DNA from: Asticcacaulis taihuensis
Lineage (GTDB): Bacteria > Pseudomonadota > Alphaproteobacteria > Caulobacterales > Caulobacteraceae
NCBI RefSeq assembly: GCF_900100255.1
Contig: NZ_FMTS01000002.1
Coordinates: 87,400 to 151,399 of the forward strand
Length of the DNA: 64,000 nucleotides
Direction: 5' to 3'
Of this stretch, positions 44,812 through 53,066 are shown in pieces. Numbering within the stretch: position 1 is the first letter of the stretch; each line of letters starts with the position of its first letter. The notes beneath the pieces were generated by a model. The model worked only from the letters and a program-made list of their open reading frames with translations, made no database searches and was not told where the DNA came from. Made by a program: the position numbers and the translations under genes.

Positions 44812-46719
44812 TCATTTACATTCCACCGGCGCCGACACGGGCAATGCCCCGACCGTACCCGGTTTAGCATAGCTCAAGCCATAGCCCAAAGCGAACTGCG
44901 GCGCCTGCCCCGGACACCCCGCCGACGGCCAGTCAAACGACAATGTGCCGCGGAAATCCTTCGCCCCGAACAGCACATCCGTCACGCCCTTGCCTTCCGT
45001 CCCCGGCAGCCACGCGGCTACAAAGGCGTCCGACAGGTTGATCAGGTCATTCGCATAAACCGTCCGGCCAGACTCAAGAACCGTGACCACCGGCCGCCCC
45101 TTGCCCGAAACCGTCTGCAACACCTTCAAATCCTCAGGATACCGCGTGGTGTGCGTCAGGTTGCTGATATCTCCCGCTGTCTCGGCATAGGGCGTCTCGC
45201 CAATCACCGCAATCACCGCATCATACTGGCTGACATCCACGCCCGCCGCATCCGCGCTATAGGTCACATCCCCCGCCTCGGCCCTTATCGCCGTCAAAAG
45301 GCTGTCCGCATTGGGGAAATCCGCATTGGCATTGTCCGTGCCCTGCCAGGTGACGCTCCAGCCGCCGGTCTGGTTACCCAGGCTATCGGCGCTCTTGCCG
45401 ACCACCAGGATTTTCGCGCCCTTTTTCATCGGCAGTGCATTGCCCTCATTCTTCAAAAGCACCAGCGACTCTGAGACCGCCCGCCGCGCCAGGTCACGCG
45501 CCTGCAAGGCCGACATCTTCCCGGCATAGGGATTGCTCGACGGCCGCGCCCCGAAGATCTTCGCCCGCATTTTCACCCGCAGAATCCGCGTCACCGCGTC
45601 ATCGATGCGCGACATTGGAATGGCGCCGCTTTCGACATCGGCCACCGTGGCGTCGATGAATTTGTCCCACTCCAGCGGCACCATCATCATGTCGATACCG
45701 GCATTGATCGCCTGCGGGCAATGATAGTTCAGGCACCCCGGCAATTGCCCGACCGCGTTCCAGTCGGAGATGACGAAACCATCAAAGCCCATCTTGCCTT
45801 TCAGCACGTCGGTCAGCAGATATGCGTCGCCGTGCATCTTGCCGTAATCCTTGCCCGTCGCGCCGTCGGTCCACGAGGAATAGGAGGCCATCACCGTCTG
45901 CACGCCGGCGCCCAGCGCACCATAATAGCCCTGACCGTGAATGTTCATCAGATCGGATTCCGACGACATATTGAGGCCCTGGTCCTTGCCATTGTGCGTG
46001 CCGCCATCGCCGATATAGTGCTTGGCCGTCGCCACCACATTTCCAGCTTTCGAGAAGTCCCCCTGCATCCCGGTGACATAGGCCGAGGCGTAATCCTTCA
46101 CCTCCAGCGGATCGGAAGAAAAGCCCTCATAGGTCCGCCCCCAGCGCTGGTCTTCCACCACGGCAAGCGTCGGCGCGAATACCCAGTTGATGCCAGTGGC
46201 GCGCACAGCTTTTGCCGTCGCCGCACCGATCTCGCCGATCAGTTCCGGATCATGCGCCGCGCCCAGACCGATATTGTGCGGAAACAGCGTCGCCCCGATG
46301 ACATTGCCGTGGCCATGCACCGCATCGGTGCCCCACAGCAGCGGAATTTTCGTCTTCATGTCGGTGGTCATGGCGGCATCATAAAAGCCGTCCGACATCT
46401 TCACCCAGTCCTTTAGCGTGGCGTGCTTCATCATATAGGGCCACGAGCCGCCGCCATTCAGCACCGAGCCGATATAGTGCTTGCGGATATCTTCCGGCGT
46501 CACGGCCTTGATCTCCGCCTGGGTCATCTGGCCGATCTTCTGCCGCAGGGTCATCTGGCTGACGATTTTGGCGATCTTCGCTTCCATCGCCGCATCCGGC
46601 TTTATGGCCGAATCGATATGCGGCCAGTCTTTCAGCTCTTCACCCTGCGCCATCGGCGCAAACAACAGACACAGCGAGATCGATCCGAGCAGCGCTCGGC
46701 GGAAAGACAACTTGGACAT
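44812..46719 (-). CDS. GH3 exo-beta-glucosidase, exported
   Basis: 635 residues. Signal peptide about 1-26 (LLGSISLCLLFAPMAQG). GH3 N-terminal domain with LLWGTDAVHGHGNVIGATLF, AKHYIGDGGT and nucleophile Asp319 in GFVISDWNAV. A GH3 C-terminal domain follows (VSESLVLLKNEGNALPM; VIGETPYAE; LPGTEGKGVTDVLFG). It lacks the extra C-terminal domain seen in ExoP-like homologues of more than 800 residues. Likely releases glucose from beta-glucan oligomers in the periplasm; the terminal bond specificity is not visible. Confidence 0.92.
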   Translation of the reverse strand: MSKLSFRRALLGSISLCLLFAPMAQGEELKDWPHIDSAIKPDAAMEAKIAKIVSQMTLRQKIGQMTQAEIKAVTPEDIRKHYIGSVLNGGGSWPYMMKHATLKDWVKMSDGFYDAAMTTDMKTKIPLLWGTDAVHGHGNVIGATLFPHNIGLGAAHDPELIGEIGAATAKAVRATGINWVFAPTLAVVEDQRWGRTYEGFSSDPLEVKDYASAYVTGMQGDFSKAGNVVATAKHYIGDGGTHNGKDQGLNMSSESDLMNIHGQGYYGALGAGVQTVMASYSSWTDGATGKDYGKMHGDAYLLTDVLKGKMGFDGFVISDWNAVGQLPGCLNYHCPQAINAGIDMMMVPLEWDKFIDATVADVESGAIPMSRIDDAVTRILRVKMRAKIFGARPSSNPYAGKMSALQARDLARRAVSESLVLLKNEGNALPMKKGAKILVVGKSADSLGNQTGGWSVTWQGTDNANADFPNADSLLTAIRAEAGDVTYSADAAGVDVSQYDAVIAVIGETPYAETAGDISNLTHTTRYPEDLKVLQTVSGKGRPVVTVLESGRTVYANDLINLSDAFVAAWLPGTEGKGVTDVLFGAKDFRGTLSFDWPSAGCPGQAPQFALGYGLSYAKPGTVGALPVSAPVECK

Positions 46720-46731
46720 GGAAATTTCCTA

Positions 46732-46801
46732 TACCTCCCCACCTCCGGTGGGGAGGGGGACCAAAGCGCCTTGCGCTTTGGTGGTGGGGTTTCTTACTTA
46801 C
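46732..46801 (+). repeat. B-type palindromic element upstream of GH3
   Basis: Stem ACCTCCCCACC...GGTGGGGAGG and inner CCAAAGCGC...GCGCTTTGG, end GGTGGTGGGGTTTCTTACTT. Lies 12 bases upstream of the GH3 start codon, so the GH3 transcript would carry it in its 5' leader if it is transcribed from upstream. Confidence 0.9.
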
Positions 46802-46805
46802 TCAA

Positions 46806-46850
46806 AACTAAAAAGACATCCGGGGAGGACCGGGAGGTGCCCTCCCCGGA
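46806..46850 (-). terminator. Intrinsic terminator after the TonB receptor gene
   Basis: On the minus strand a 10-base stem TCCGGGGAGG / CCTCCCCGGA (46841-46850 and 46819-46828) with a 12-base loop is followed by TGTCTTTTT. It would separate abundant receptor mRNA from the downstream GH3 operon. Confidence 0.8.
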
Positions 46851-46900
46851 TAGCCAACGCCTGCCGCCACACGCAACGAACGGCAGCAGACGCTCGGGAC

Positions 46901-49735
46901 TTACTGGAACTTGTAGCTGACGCCGAAGAGGATCGTCTTGCCATATTCCTCATAGATTTCCGGATAGGACGAGCCATCCGCCGTCTTGTTCTCCGTCACC
47001 TTCAACTGGGTCTGGTAGTTGGAGTCGGTCAGGTTATAGCCCTGCAACAGGAAGGTGACGCCCTTGAGCGGGCCGTCCTGCATCTGGTAGCTGATCTGGG
47101 CATCGACCTGATCATCGGCCAGGATGCGGGCCGCCGCACGGTTGGCGTAGAGCGCATAGGTCTCGCCCAGGAAGGCCGAGCGGTAACGATAGCTCAGGCG
47201 CGCCGAGAAACCACCCCGTTCGTAATAGCCGGTCAGGTTGCCGACATCGCCGGAGAAGCCCGGCAATTTCGACGGATCGATATCATCGCCTGAGCGGATA
47301 TTGGTCCAGCCGCGCGAGAAGCTGCCGATCACGCCAAAGCCATTCAGCTTGTCCCAGACCAGGGCTCCATCCAGGGCGCCGCTGAATTCAATGCCGGAGA
47401 CGTTCTTGCCGCCGCCGATATTGCTGGCCGTGCCGTCATCATTGATCGGCAGGGTGAAACTGCCGATATTGCTGAGCGGCGTTACACCGCTGGTATTGGT
47501 CCAGCCGGTGAAGTCATAGTCGGAAACCGTCAGGTTGCGGATATAGTTGCGCATGACCTTCTGGAACCCGGCCACGCCGATATAGCTGGTCCGGTTGAAG
47601 TAGCGCTCATAAGCCAGGTCGACACCATCGGCGATCCACGGCTTCAGGTTAGGATTGCCGCCGGAGCCGCTCCAGGTCTGGGTCGTGAGGCTGACCGAAG
47701 CGTTGCGGCTGGCGCGCATGTCCTCCATGCGTGGACGCGCCATGGCGCGGCTCATGGCGAAGCGGAGCACAGAATTATCATCCATATCGTAGATCAGGTT
47801 CAGGCTCGGCAGGAAGTCGCCATATTCCTTGCTGGTCGAAACCCACTGACCGATCGCCGGCGAACCGCGCTGGATGATCTCGTTACCGGCCGAGGTCTGT
47901 TTGGCGCCGACATATTGCAGGCCCAGATTACCGCGCAGACCATGCCCGCCCATGGTCGTATCGATGTTCATCTTGGCGAACAGGGTCACCAGTTCTTCAT
48001 CGACCTGCCAGTACTTGTTGAGGTTGTCCTCGTTGAGGATGGCGCGACGGTCATAGTATTTGTCGAGCACGCTGCCCAAATCATAGGACAAGACCTTGCC
48101 GAAGCCGGCGAAATCGAGATTGGTCGGCTCCTGCAAATCAGCGGCATCCACGGCCACGCGGGTGCCGTGGCAATCATTGGTCGTCTGGTTCCAGCCCTTG
48201 AGGCAGAGATCCCATTCCTGCACGCCCTTTTCCTTGGTACGGTGCGAGTAATCAACGCCCAGTTCGATGCTCTTGAAGCCGGCCCAGTCCATATCATGCA
48301 CGCCGCTGAAACGCGCCGTCGCCAGTTGATCGACCACTTTCGGCTGACGGATGGCGCCGTCATGGCCCCAGCCACCCCAAGGCGCCACGTCGCCGAGATA
48401 GACATTATCGGCATCGGCATAGTTCAGACCCGGCGTAAGCTGCGGGAAATCGCCAAAGGCGATGTTCTCATCGATCGTATCGAAGGTGCGGCTGACCGGC
48501 GTGGGGTCGGTGCCATAGCCGGCATAGGTTTCGGCGATGCTTTCCTTGCGCACCGAACGCGAATAACCGAAATCAATCACCGACCGCCACGCACCGATGT
48601 TAAATCGGTTGTTCGAGCCGAAGGAGAACATCTCGTCGCGGCGCAAATTGTTGTCGTTGCGGATGATCGGCGCGATACCGCTGATCGTCGCCTGCTGCAC
48701 CACCGGCGTACCGCCACGATCGGAGACCACCACATTCGAGAAGTGGATATCGTCAGTCCATTGCGTCTGATACCACTGCGCACCGTGCGTCACTTCATTC
48801 TGGTCGAAGACCGAATAATAGAAATCGTTCACGCTGCGGAAATTGTCGTTCGGCTTGAAATCGAGCACGGCCATGTAGCCGTCGCGCGTCTGGCGGCGGG
48901 CGGTCGACCAGATTTCAACGCCGTGCAGGCCGAACGCATCGGCATTGCCGAGGCGCGGCAGGCCGGTGACCGAGTCATTGCCCTGCTTATCCCACCACCA
49001 GCTCTTGGAATGCTGCAATTCCGACGGATCATCAAGGTGCGCATAGGAGAGCGCGACGCCCAGCTTGCCATCCATGAACTGATCGATATAGGCTAGGCTA
49101 ATGCGGTTGCCGTTGGCGCTGTAGCCGGGCACGATCTCGCCATTGGTATTGACCGAACCACGCAGGTTCACCGAAATGACACGCTTGTTGTAATCGAGCG
49201 GGCGCACCGTATTCAGCACCACCGTGCCCGAAAGGCCCTGGCCGGTCAGGCCGGCATCCGGCGTCTTGTAGACGATGGCCGAGGAGACCATTTCAGACGG
49301 ATACTGGTCGAATTCGGCGGCGCGGTTGTCGCCGGAAGAGACCTGCATCCGGCCGTTCAGCAGCGTGGTCGAGAAATCGCCGGAAAGACCGCGAATGGAG
49401 ATGGTCTGCGAGCGGCCGCCGACGCGCTGCGCCGCCAGGCCCGGCAGACGCGCCAGGGATTCAGCGATCGAGGCATCCGGCAGCTTGCCGATATCTTCGG
49501 CCGAAACGGCTTCCACGATCGAGGTGTTCTTCTTCTTGATGGTCAGCGAATCCTGCAGGCCCTTGCGGATGCCGGTAACGATCACGACCTGGGTATCTTC
49601 GGCCGGCGCGGTCGCGGCCTCATCCTGAGCGTGGGCCACCATTGTCAGGCCGCCAAACGCAATGGCGCAGGCCGCCGTACTCATCAGAACCGTTTTAATG
49701 GACGCAGCATTCCTGCGTCGCGTGACAGATTTCAT
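46901..49735 (-). CDS. TonB-dependent receptor, Caulobacter/Xanthomonas type
   Basis: 944 residues from the ATG at 49735 (GGGGAGG six bases upstream; the ATG at 49738 is also possible). Signal peptide ending AHAQ, a TonB-box-like VVIVTG, plug domain (VEAVSAEDIGKLPDASIAES, TISIRGLSGDFSTTLLNGR), and a 22-strand barrel. This is the large receptor class for oligosaccharides. It imports the products of the outer-membrane/periplasmic hydrolases encoded downstream. A LacI-type operator lies 68 bases upstream of the start. Confidence 0.94.
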   Translation of the reverse strand: MKSVTRRRNAASIKTVLMSTAACAIAFGGLTMVAHAQDEAATAPAEDTQVVIVTGIRKGLQDSLTIKKKNTSIVEAVSAEDIGKLPDASIAESLARLPGLAAQRVGGRSQTISIRGLSGDFSTTLLNGRMQVSSGDNRAAEFDQYPSEMVSSAIVYKTPDAGLTGQGLSGTVVLNTVRPLDYNKRVISVNLRGSVNTNGEIVPGYSANGNRISLAYIDQFMDGKLGVALSYAHLDDPSELQHSKSWWWDKQGNDSVTGLPRLGNADAFGLHGVEIWSTARRQTRDGYMAVLDFKPNDNFRSVNDFYYSVFDQNEVTHGAQWYQTQWTDDIHFSNVVVSDRGGTPVVQQATISGIAPIIRNDNNLRRDEMFSFGSNNRFNIGAWRSVIDFGYSRSVRKESIAETYAGYGTDPTPVSRTFDTIDENIAFGDFPQLTPGLNYADADNVYLGDVAPWGGWGHDGAIRQPKVVDQLATARFSGVHDMDWAGFKSIELGVDYSHRTKEKGVQEWDLCLKGWNQTTNDCHGTRVAVDAADLQEPTNLDFAGFGKVLSYDLGSVLDKYYDRRAILNEDNLNKYWQVDEELVTLFAKMNIDTTMGGHGLRGNLGLQYVGAKQTSAGNEIIQRGSPAIGQWVSTSKEYGDFLPSLNLIYDMDDNSVLRFAMSRAMARPRMEDMRASRNASVSLTTQTWSGSGGNPNLKPWIADGVDLAYERYFNRTSYIGVAGFQKVMRNYIRNLTVSDYDFTGWTNTSGVTPLSNIGSFTLPINDDGTASNIGGGKNVSGIEFSGALDGALVWDKLNGFGVIGSFSRGWTNIRSGDDIDPSKLPGFSGDVGNLTGYYERGGFSARLSYRYRSAFLGETYALYANRAAARILADDQVDAQISYQMQDGPLKGVTFLLQGYNLTDSNYQTQLKVTENKTADGSSYPEIYEEYGKTILFGVSYKFQ

Positions 49736-49802
49736 CATGTTCCTCCCCGGATCGGGTGCTATGCGCTCTTTGGGTGCCGTCACCGACGGGTTGATCCCGT
49801 CA

Positions 49803-49818
49803 TTGGAAGCGCTCTCAA
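49803..49818. promoter_or_regulatory. LacI-family operator upstream of the TonB receptor
   Basis: TTGGAAGCGCTCTCAA, an imperfect palindrome with the AGCGCT core of LacI/CelR-type operators, 68 bases before the receptor start. Confidence 0.7.
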
Positions 49819-49941
49819 TTCCTGCGCCTCAGGATACGCCTCTGTCAAGCGCGGCACCACGCACAAGCCCGTTTTCAGCCATATTTGAGCCGATCAGAGA
49901 CAAAATGTGTTCAATATGACACAAGGTTTAAGGTAAAACCA

Positions 49942-49963
49942 TTTATGGGAGCGCTCCCATAAA
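49942..49963. promoter_or_regulatory. 22-base perfect palindrome, LacI-family operator
   Basis: Core ATGGGAGCGCTCCCAT, extended by TTT/AAA on each side to a perfect palindrome. It lies 139 bases from the operator at 49803, so DNA looping between the two is possible (inference). Confidence 0.75.
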
Positions 49964-49970
49964 CAGCTTA

Positions 49971-50038
49971 TACCTCCCCAGTTTACTAGGGAGGGGACCG
50001 CGCCCGAAGGGCGGGGTGGTGGGGTTTCTTACTTACTT
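49971..50038 (+). repeat. B-type palindromic element between receptor and lacI-type gene
   Basis: B copy with stem CTCCCCAGT...ACTAGGGAG and end GGTGGTGGGGTTTCTTACTT, eight bases from the palindromic operator at 49942. Confidence 0.88.
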
Positions 50039-50053
50039 GGATGGGGGCCTTAT

Positions 50054-51109
50054 CTACCCCTGCGGCGGGCTGGCACTCTCGCGCATGACCACCTTGTGCG
50101 GCACCACATCAAACCGCACCGGCAACGGCCCACTCGCCGTCTTGCCGGCCTTGATACGCTCGACAATCATTTCCACGGCGCGGTAGCCAATGGTCTTGAG
50201 CGGCTGGTTCACCGTGGTCAGCGGCGGCCAGATGATTTCCGACACCGGCGTGTCGTCGAATCCAACAATGGAGAGATCCTGCGGGATATTCAACCCCACC
50301 TTGTGCGCCGAAAACAGGGCCCCCACGGCCATGTCGTCATTGGCGCAGATCAAAGCGCTGGGTCTGTGGCCATTACCCAAAATCGCCGCCGTCAGGTCCA
50401 CGCCCGAACGGAAGGTGAAATTGCCGCGCATCACGGTCACGTCCGCCTCACCTATCCCCGCCTCGGCAATCGCACGGCGGAAACCGGAATAACGCTCCTC
50501 GGCCGAAAGGTGCCCTTCCAGACCCTTGATAAAGCCGAATTTTTTATGGCCGAGCGACAGCATGTAGCGGGTCATTTCATAGCCCGCCACCTCGTCATCT
50601 ATGCCCACGCCCGAGGCCACCTTCTGTGCCGCCAGCCCCGGCGAGATACACACCACTGGACAGTTGCGCGCCTCCAGTTCGCGCAGCAGGTCGCAGTCAT
50701 CGGAAAAGGGCGGCGTCAGGATCAGCCCGTCGCAGCGCCTCGAATCGACCAGTTCGATGATCTTCGCCGTCTTGCCAAGCGAATGCTGGTTGACCGTGTG
50801 CATCAGCAACTGGAAACCGGCCTCGGCGCAACCCCGCAGCGCGCCCAGTTCCAGGCCGGAATGATAGAAGGAGTTGGGCTCGCTATCGAGGTCCGAAGCA
50901 TAGACCAGGCCCAGCACCTGCGTCTTGCCACCGGCCAGGAAGCGCGCCTGCATATTGACCTTATATTGCAGCTTGTCGACAGCCTTGAGCACGCGCTGGC
51001 GAACCTCCTCGCGCACATTCGGTCCGCCGTTCAGCACACGCGAAACCGTGGCCCGCGCCACGCCCGAAAGCGCCGCTACATCGTCAATCGTCGGTTTACC
51101 GCCACGCAA
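50054..51109 (-). CDS. LacI-family transcriptional regulator
   Basis: 351 residues with a TTG start. N-terminal HTH with hinge (TIDDVAALSGVARATVSRVL, then NGGPNVREEVRQRV), then a periplasmic-binding-protein-like sensor domain (GLVYASDLDSEPNSFYHSGL; LICANDDMAVGALFSAHKVG; IVGFDDTPVSEIIWPPLTTV). It most likely represses the receptor/hydrolase genes until a glucan-derived sugar binds. Three matching operators flank the locus, one in front of its own gene, indicating autoregulation. Confidence 0.92.
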   Translation of the reverse strand: MRGGKPTIDDVAALSGVARATVSRVLNGGPNVREEVRQRVLKAVDKLQYKVNMQARFLAGGKTQVLGLVYASDLDSEPNSFYHSGLELGALRGCAEAGFQLLMHTVNQHSLGKTAKIIELVDSRRCDGLILTPPFSDDCDLLRELEARNCPVVCISPGLAAQKVASGVGIDDEVAGYEMTRYMLSLGHKKFGFIKGLEGHLSAEERYSGFRRAIAEAGIGEADVTVMRGNFTFRSGVDLTAAILGNGHRPSALICANDDMAVGALFSAHKVGLNIPQDLSIVGFDDTPVSEIIWPPLTTVNQPLKTIGYRAVEMIVERIKAGKTASGPLPVRFDVVPHKVVMRESASPPQG

Positions 51110-51190
51110 TAGTGTGTCTCATTCGCCAAACAGTCATATCCGCTTTATGCGGCCTGTTGCCGCAGGACACAAGCCCCTATCGCTCACCCA

Positions 51191-51206
51191 TTGAAAGCGC
51201 TCTCAA
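51191..51206. promoter_or_regulatory. LacI-family operator upstream of the regulator gene
   Basis: TTGAAAGCGCTCTCAA, 82 bases before the regulator start and overlapping the 3' end of the small lipoprotein gene. It shares the half-site CGCTCTCAA with the operator at 49803. Confidence 0.7.
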
Positions 51207-51520
51207 TAATGATTGCGGTCGTGATCCCGGTCATGATCGCGTCCGCGGTGCATCCGCGCCGAATGATAGCCGTCCGCCGCATCGCGCCGGAAATGCCGAC
51301 CGTCATCGCGGCGGTATTGGCGGGTTGTATGGTCGCGGTAATAATACCAGCCGTCGTTGCTCCAGTAGCCGTCCCGCACCGGTCCGTAATAGTTGTCGTA
51401 ATAGAGATCGTCGTAGTCGTTGTAGGCGTAGCCGACCCCGGCACCGCCATAATAGCCGGTACAGCCGCTGAGCCCCATCACAGCGGCCAGAGCCGCCGAA
51501 AGAACAATTGCGCGTTTCAT
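51203..51520 (-). CDS. Small Tyr/Asp/His-rich lipoprotein
   Basis: 105 residues from the ATG at 51520 (GGGAGA upstream). Lipoprotein signal with lipobox LSGC. The mature part is dominated by Tyr, Asp, Arg and His (YAYNDYDDLYYDNYYG; GRDHDRDHDRN at the end). No family recognised. Its last codons overlap a LacI operator, so the lacI-type promoter is embedded in its 3' end. Confidence 0.65.
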   Translation of the reverse strand: MKRAIVLSAALAAVMGLSGCTGYYGGAGVGYAYNDYDDLYYDNYYGPVRDGYWSNDGWYYYRDHTTRQYRRDDGRHFRRDAADGYHSARMHRGRDHDRDHDRNHY

Positions 51521-51645
51521 GACCGTCTCCCTGAAGATTTTCCTCCGCAAAACCTGCGCTCAAAATCCTAAACCGGAAAGACGAAAGCCCGCCCGCTTCG
51601 CAAGGATATGGTAAATGGGAAAGGGAATGATGCCAGCTTTCTTAA

Positions 51646-51691
51646 TCCTCCCCTCTTGGAGGGGAGGGGGACCCCGAAGGGGTGGAGGGGT
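51646..51691 (+). repeat. C-type palindromic element
   Basis: CCTCCCCTCTTGGAGGGGAG stem followed by GGGACCCCGAAGGGGTGGAG. Between the UPF0260 gene and the small lipoprotein gene. Confidence 0.8.
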
Positions 51692-51731
51692 AAAAACAGG
51701 AGAGCGTGGCCAAATCCAGCCTCACCAGCCC

Positions 51732-52226
51732 TTAATCGATATCCTCGGCCGGCCATTCAGAGCGGTCCTCGCTTAAGTCCCAGGCGGCAAAATCCAGCGC
51801 CTCTTCCGGATCACCAAGCGCCAGTTCCGAAATCGTCTGCCCCCGGATCGAAACACCTGAGCGATGCACCGTCTCGCGGTCGCCGGTGATCAGATGATGC
51901 CAGGCCGGCAGTGTCTTGCCCTCATGCAGCCGGCGATAGGCGCAACTCATCGGCATCCATTCCAGAGCCTCTATATTGCGCGGCGTCAGCTTGATGCAGT
52001 CCGGAACGTGCTTCTTGCGGTTGGCATAATCTGAGCAGGCGCACTTCTCCGGATCGAACAGCTTGCAATGCACGCGCGTCGGAATGACCTCCAGCGTCTC
52101 CTCGTCCTCAAACCGCACCAGGCAGCACAGCCCGCAACCATCGCACAGGGATTCCCATTCCTGCGGATTCATCTGCTCAAGGGTCTTGGTTTCCCAGAAG
52201 GGAGCTCGTACGGCACTATCGGTCAT
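51732..52226 (-). CDS. UPF0260 / YcgN-family Cys-cluster protein
   Basis: 164 residues from the ATG at 52226. Cys-rich cluster family (DGCGLCCLVRFED; CKLFDPEKCACSDYANR; VPDCIKLT; MPMSCAYRR), well conserved in alpha- and gammaproteobacteria. The Cys set suggests metal or Fe-S binding; the function is unknown. An in-frame extension to 52319 has no start signal. Confidence 0.9.
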   Translation of the reverse strand: MTDSAVRAPFWETKTLEQMNPQEWESLCDGCGLCCLVRFEDEETLEVIPTRVHCKLFDPEKCACSDYANRKKHVPDCIKLTPRNIEALEWMPMSCAYRRLHEGKTLPAWHHLITGDRETVHRSGVSIRGQTISELALGDPEEALDFAAWDLSEDRSEWPAEDID

Positions 52227-52387
52227 GCGCGGGCTTATAATCCCCCCGCCCGGCAAAGGCGATAGGCTTCCTTTAATTTTCAAAACGGCAATATGGATGG
52301 TTGTTGCCTCGCAATGCAAAGTCGCATGTCCTCACTTTGACTGAAACGGGTAGGGAAAATCCGCCGCGCACATGATAGGTTCAGGCC

Positions 52388-53014
52388 ATGACCGATCCGA
52401 AGCCCCGCGGCCGTCCCGCCGATCCCGATATACTCACACCTGCGGAATGGCAGATCGCTGAAGCGGTCCGCCACGGCCTGACCAACCGCCAGATCGCCAG
52501 CCGACGCAATGTCAGCCTGGATGCGGTCAAGTATCACGTCAGTAATGCCCTGTCCAAGCTGGGCCTGACACGACGGGCCCAGTTGCGCCAGTGGTCGGGC
52601 GTAGCGCTACGCAGCCCCGTTCACGACCGAAAGAAAAAGGGAAAACAGATGACGTTCGGACCTATAGGCCAGGTTGCCCGCGGCGTGCACAATATCGATG
52701 AGGCACGAAAATGGTATGGCGAGGTGCTGGGCCTGACGCACCTCTATTCCTTCGGTGACATGGCTTTCTTCGATTGCGGTGGCACGCGCCTGTTCCTGTC
52801 GCCCTCAAAGGCTGAAGGCGAATCGATCCTCTATATTTCCGTCAGCGATATTCATGAAGCGAAACGCCAGATGGAAGCGCGCGGCGTGGTCTTCATCAAT
52901 GCGCCGCACATGATCCACCGCCACGAAAACGGCACCGAGGAATGGATGACCTTCTTCAATGACAACGACGGCCGCCCCCTGGCGCTGATGGAACAGGTGG
53001 CGCCGAAAGCATAG
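52388..53014 (+). CDS. LuxR-type HTH fused to a VOC (glyoxalase-fold) domain
   Basis: 208 residues. Residues 15-70 are a GerE/LuxR-type helix-turn-helix (LTPAEWQIAEAVRHGLTNRQ, then VKYHVSNALSKLGLTRRAQL). After a basic linker (DRKKKGKQ) residues 88-208 form a VOC domain (GVHNIDEARKWYGEVLGLTH; DCGGTRLFLS; GTEEWMTFFNDNDGRPLALM). The VOC part could bind a ligand or be an enzyme. The likely role is a one-component regulator, with the VOC domain sensing. It is convergent with nothing and lies 52 bases before the ABC-F gene. Confidence 0.85.
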   Translation: MTDPKPRGRPADPDILTPAEWQIAEAVRHGLTNRQIASRRNVSLDAVKYHVSNALSKLGLTRRAQLRQWSGVALRSPVHDRKKKGKQMTFGPIGQVARGVHNIDEARKWYGEVLGLTHLYSFGDMAFFDCGGTRLFLSPSKAEGESILYISVSDIHEAKRQMEARGVVFINAPHMIHRHENGTEEWMTFFNDNDGRPLALMEQVAPKA

Positions 53015-53066
53015 TTCTCACACCAGGCGCCAAAAACCCTTTGTAAAATAGCCGCCGGCATCCTAC

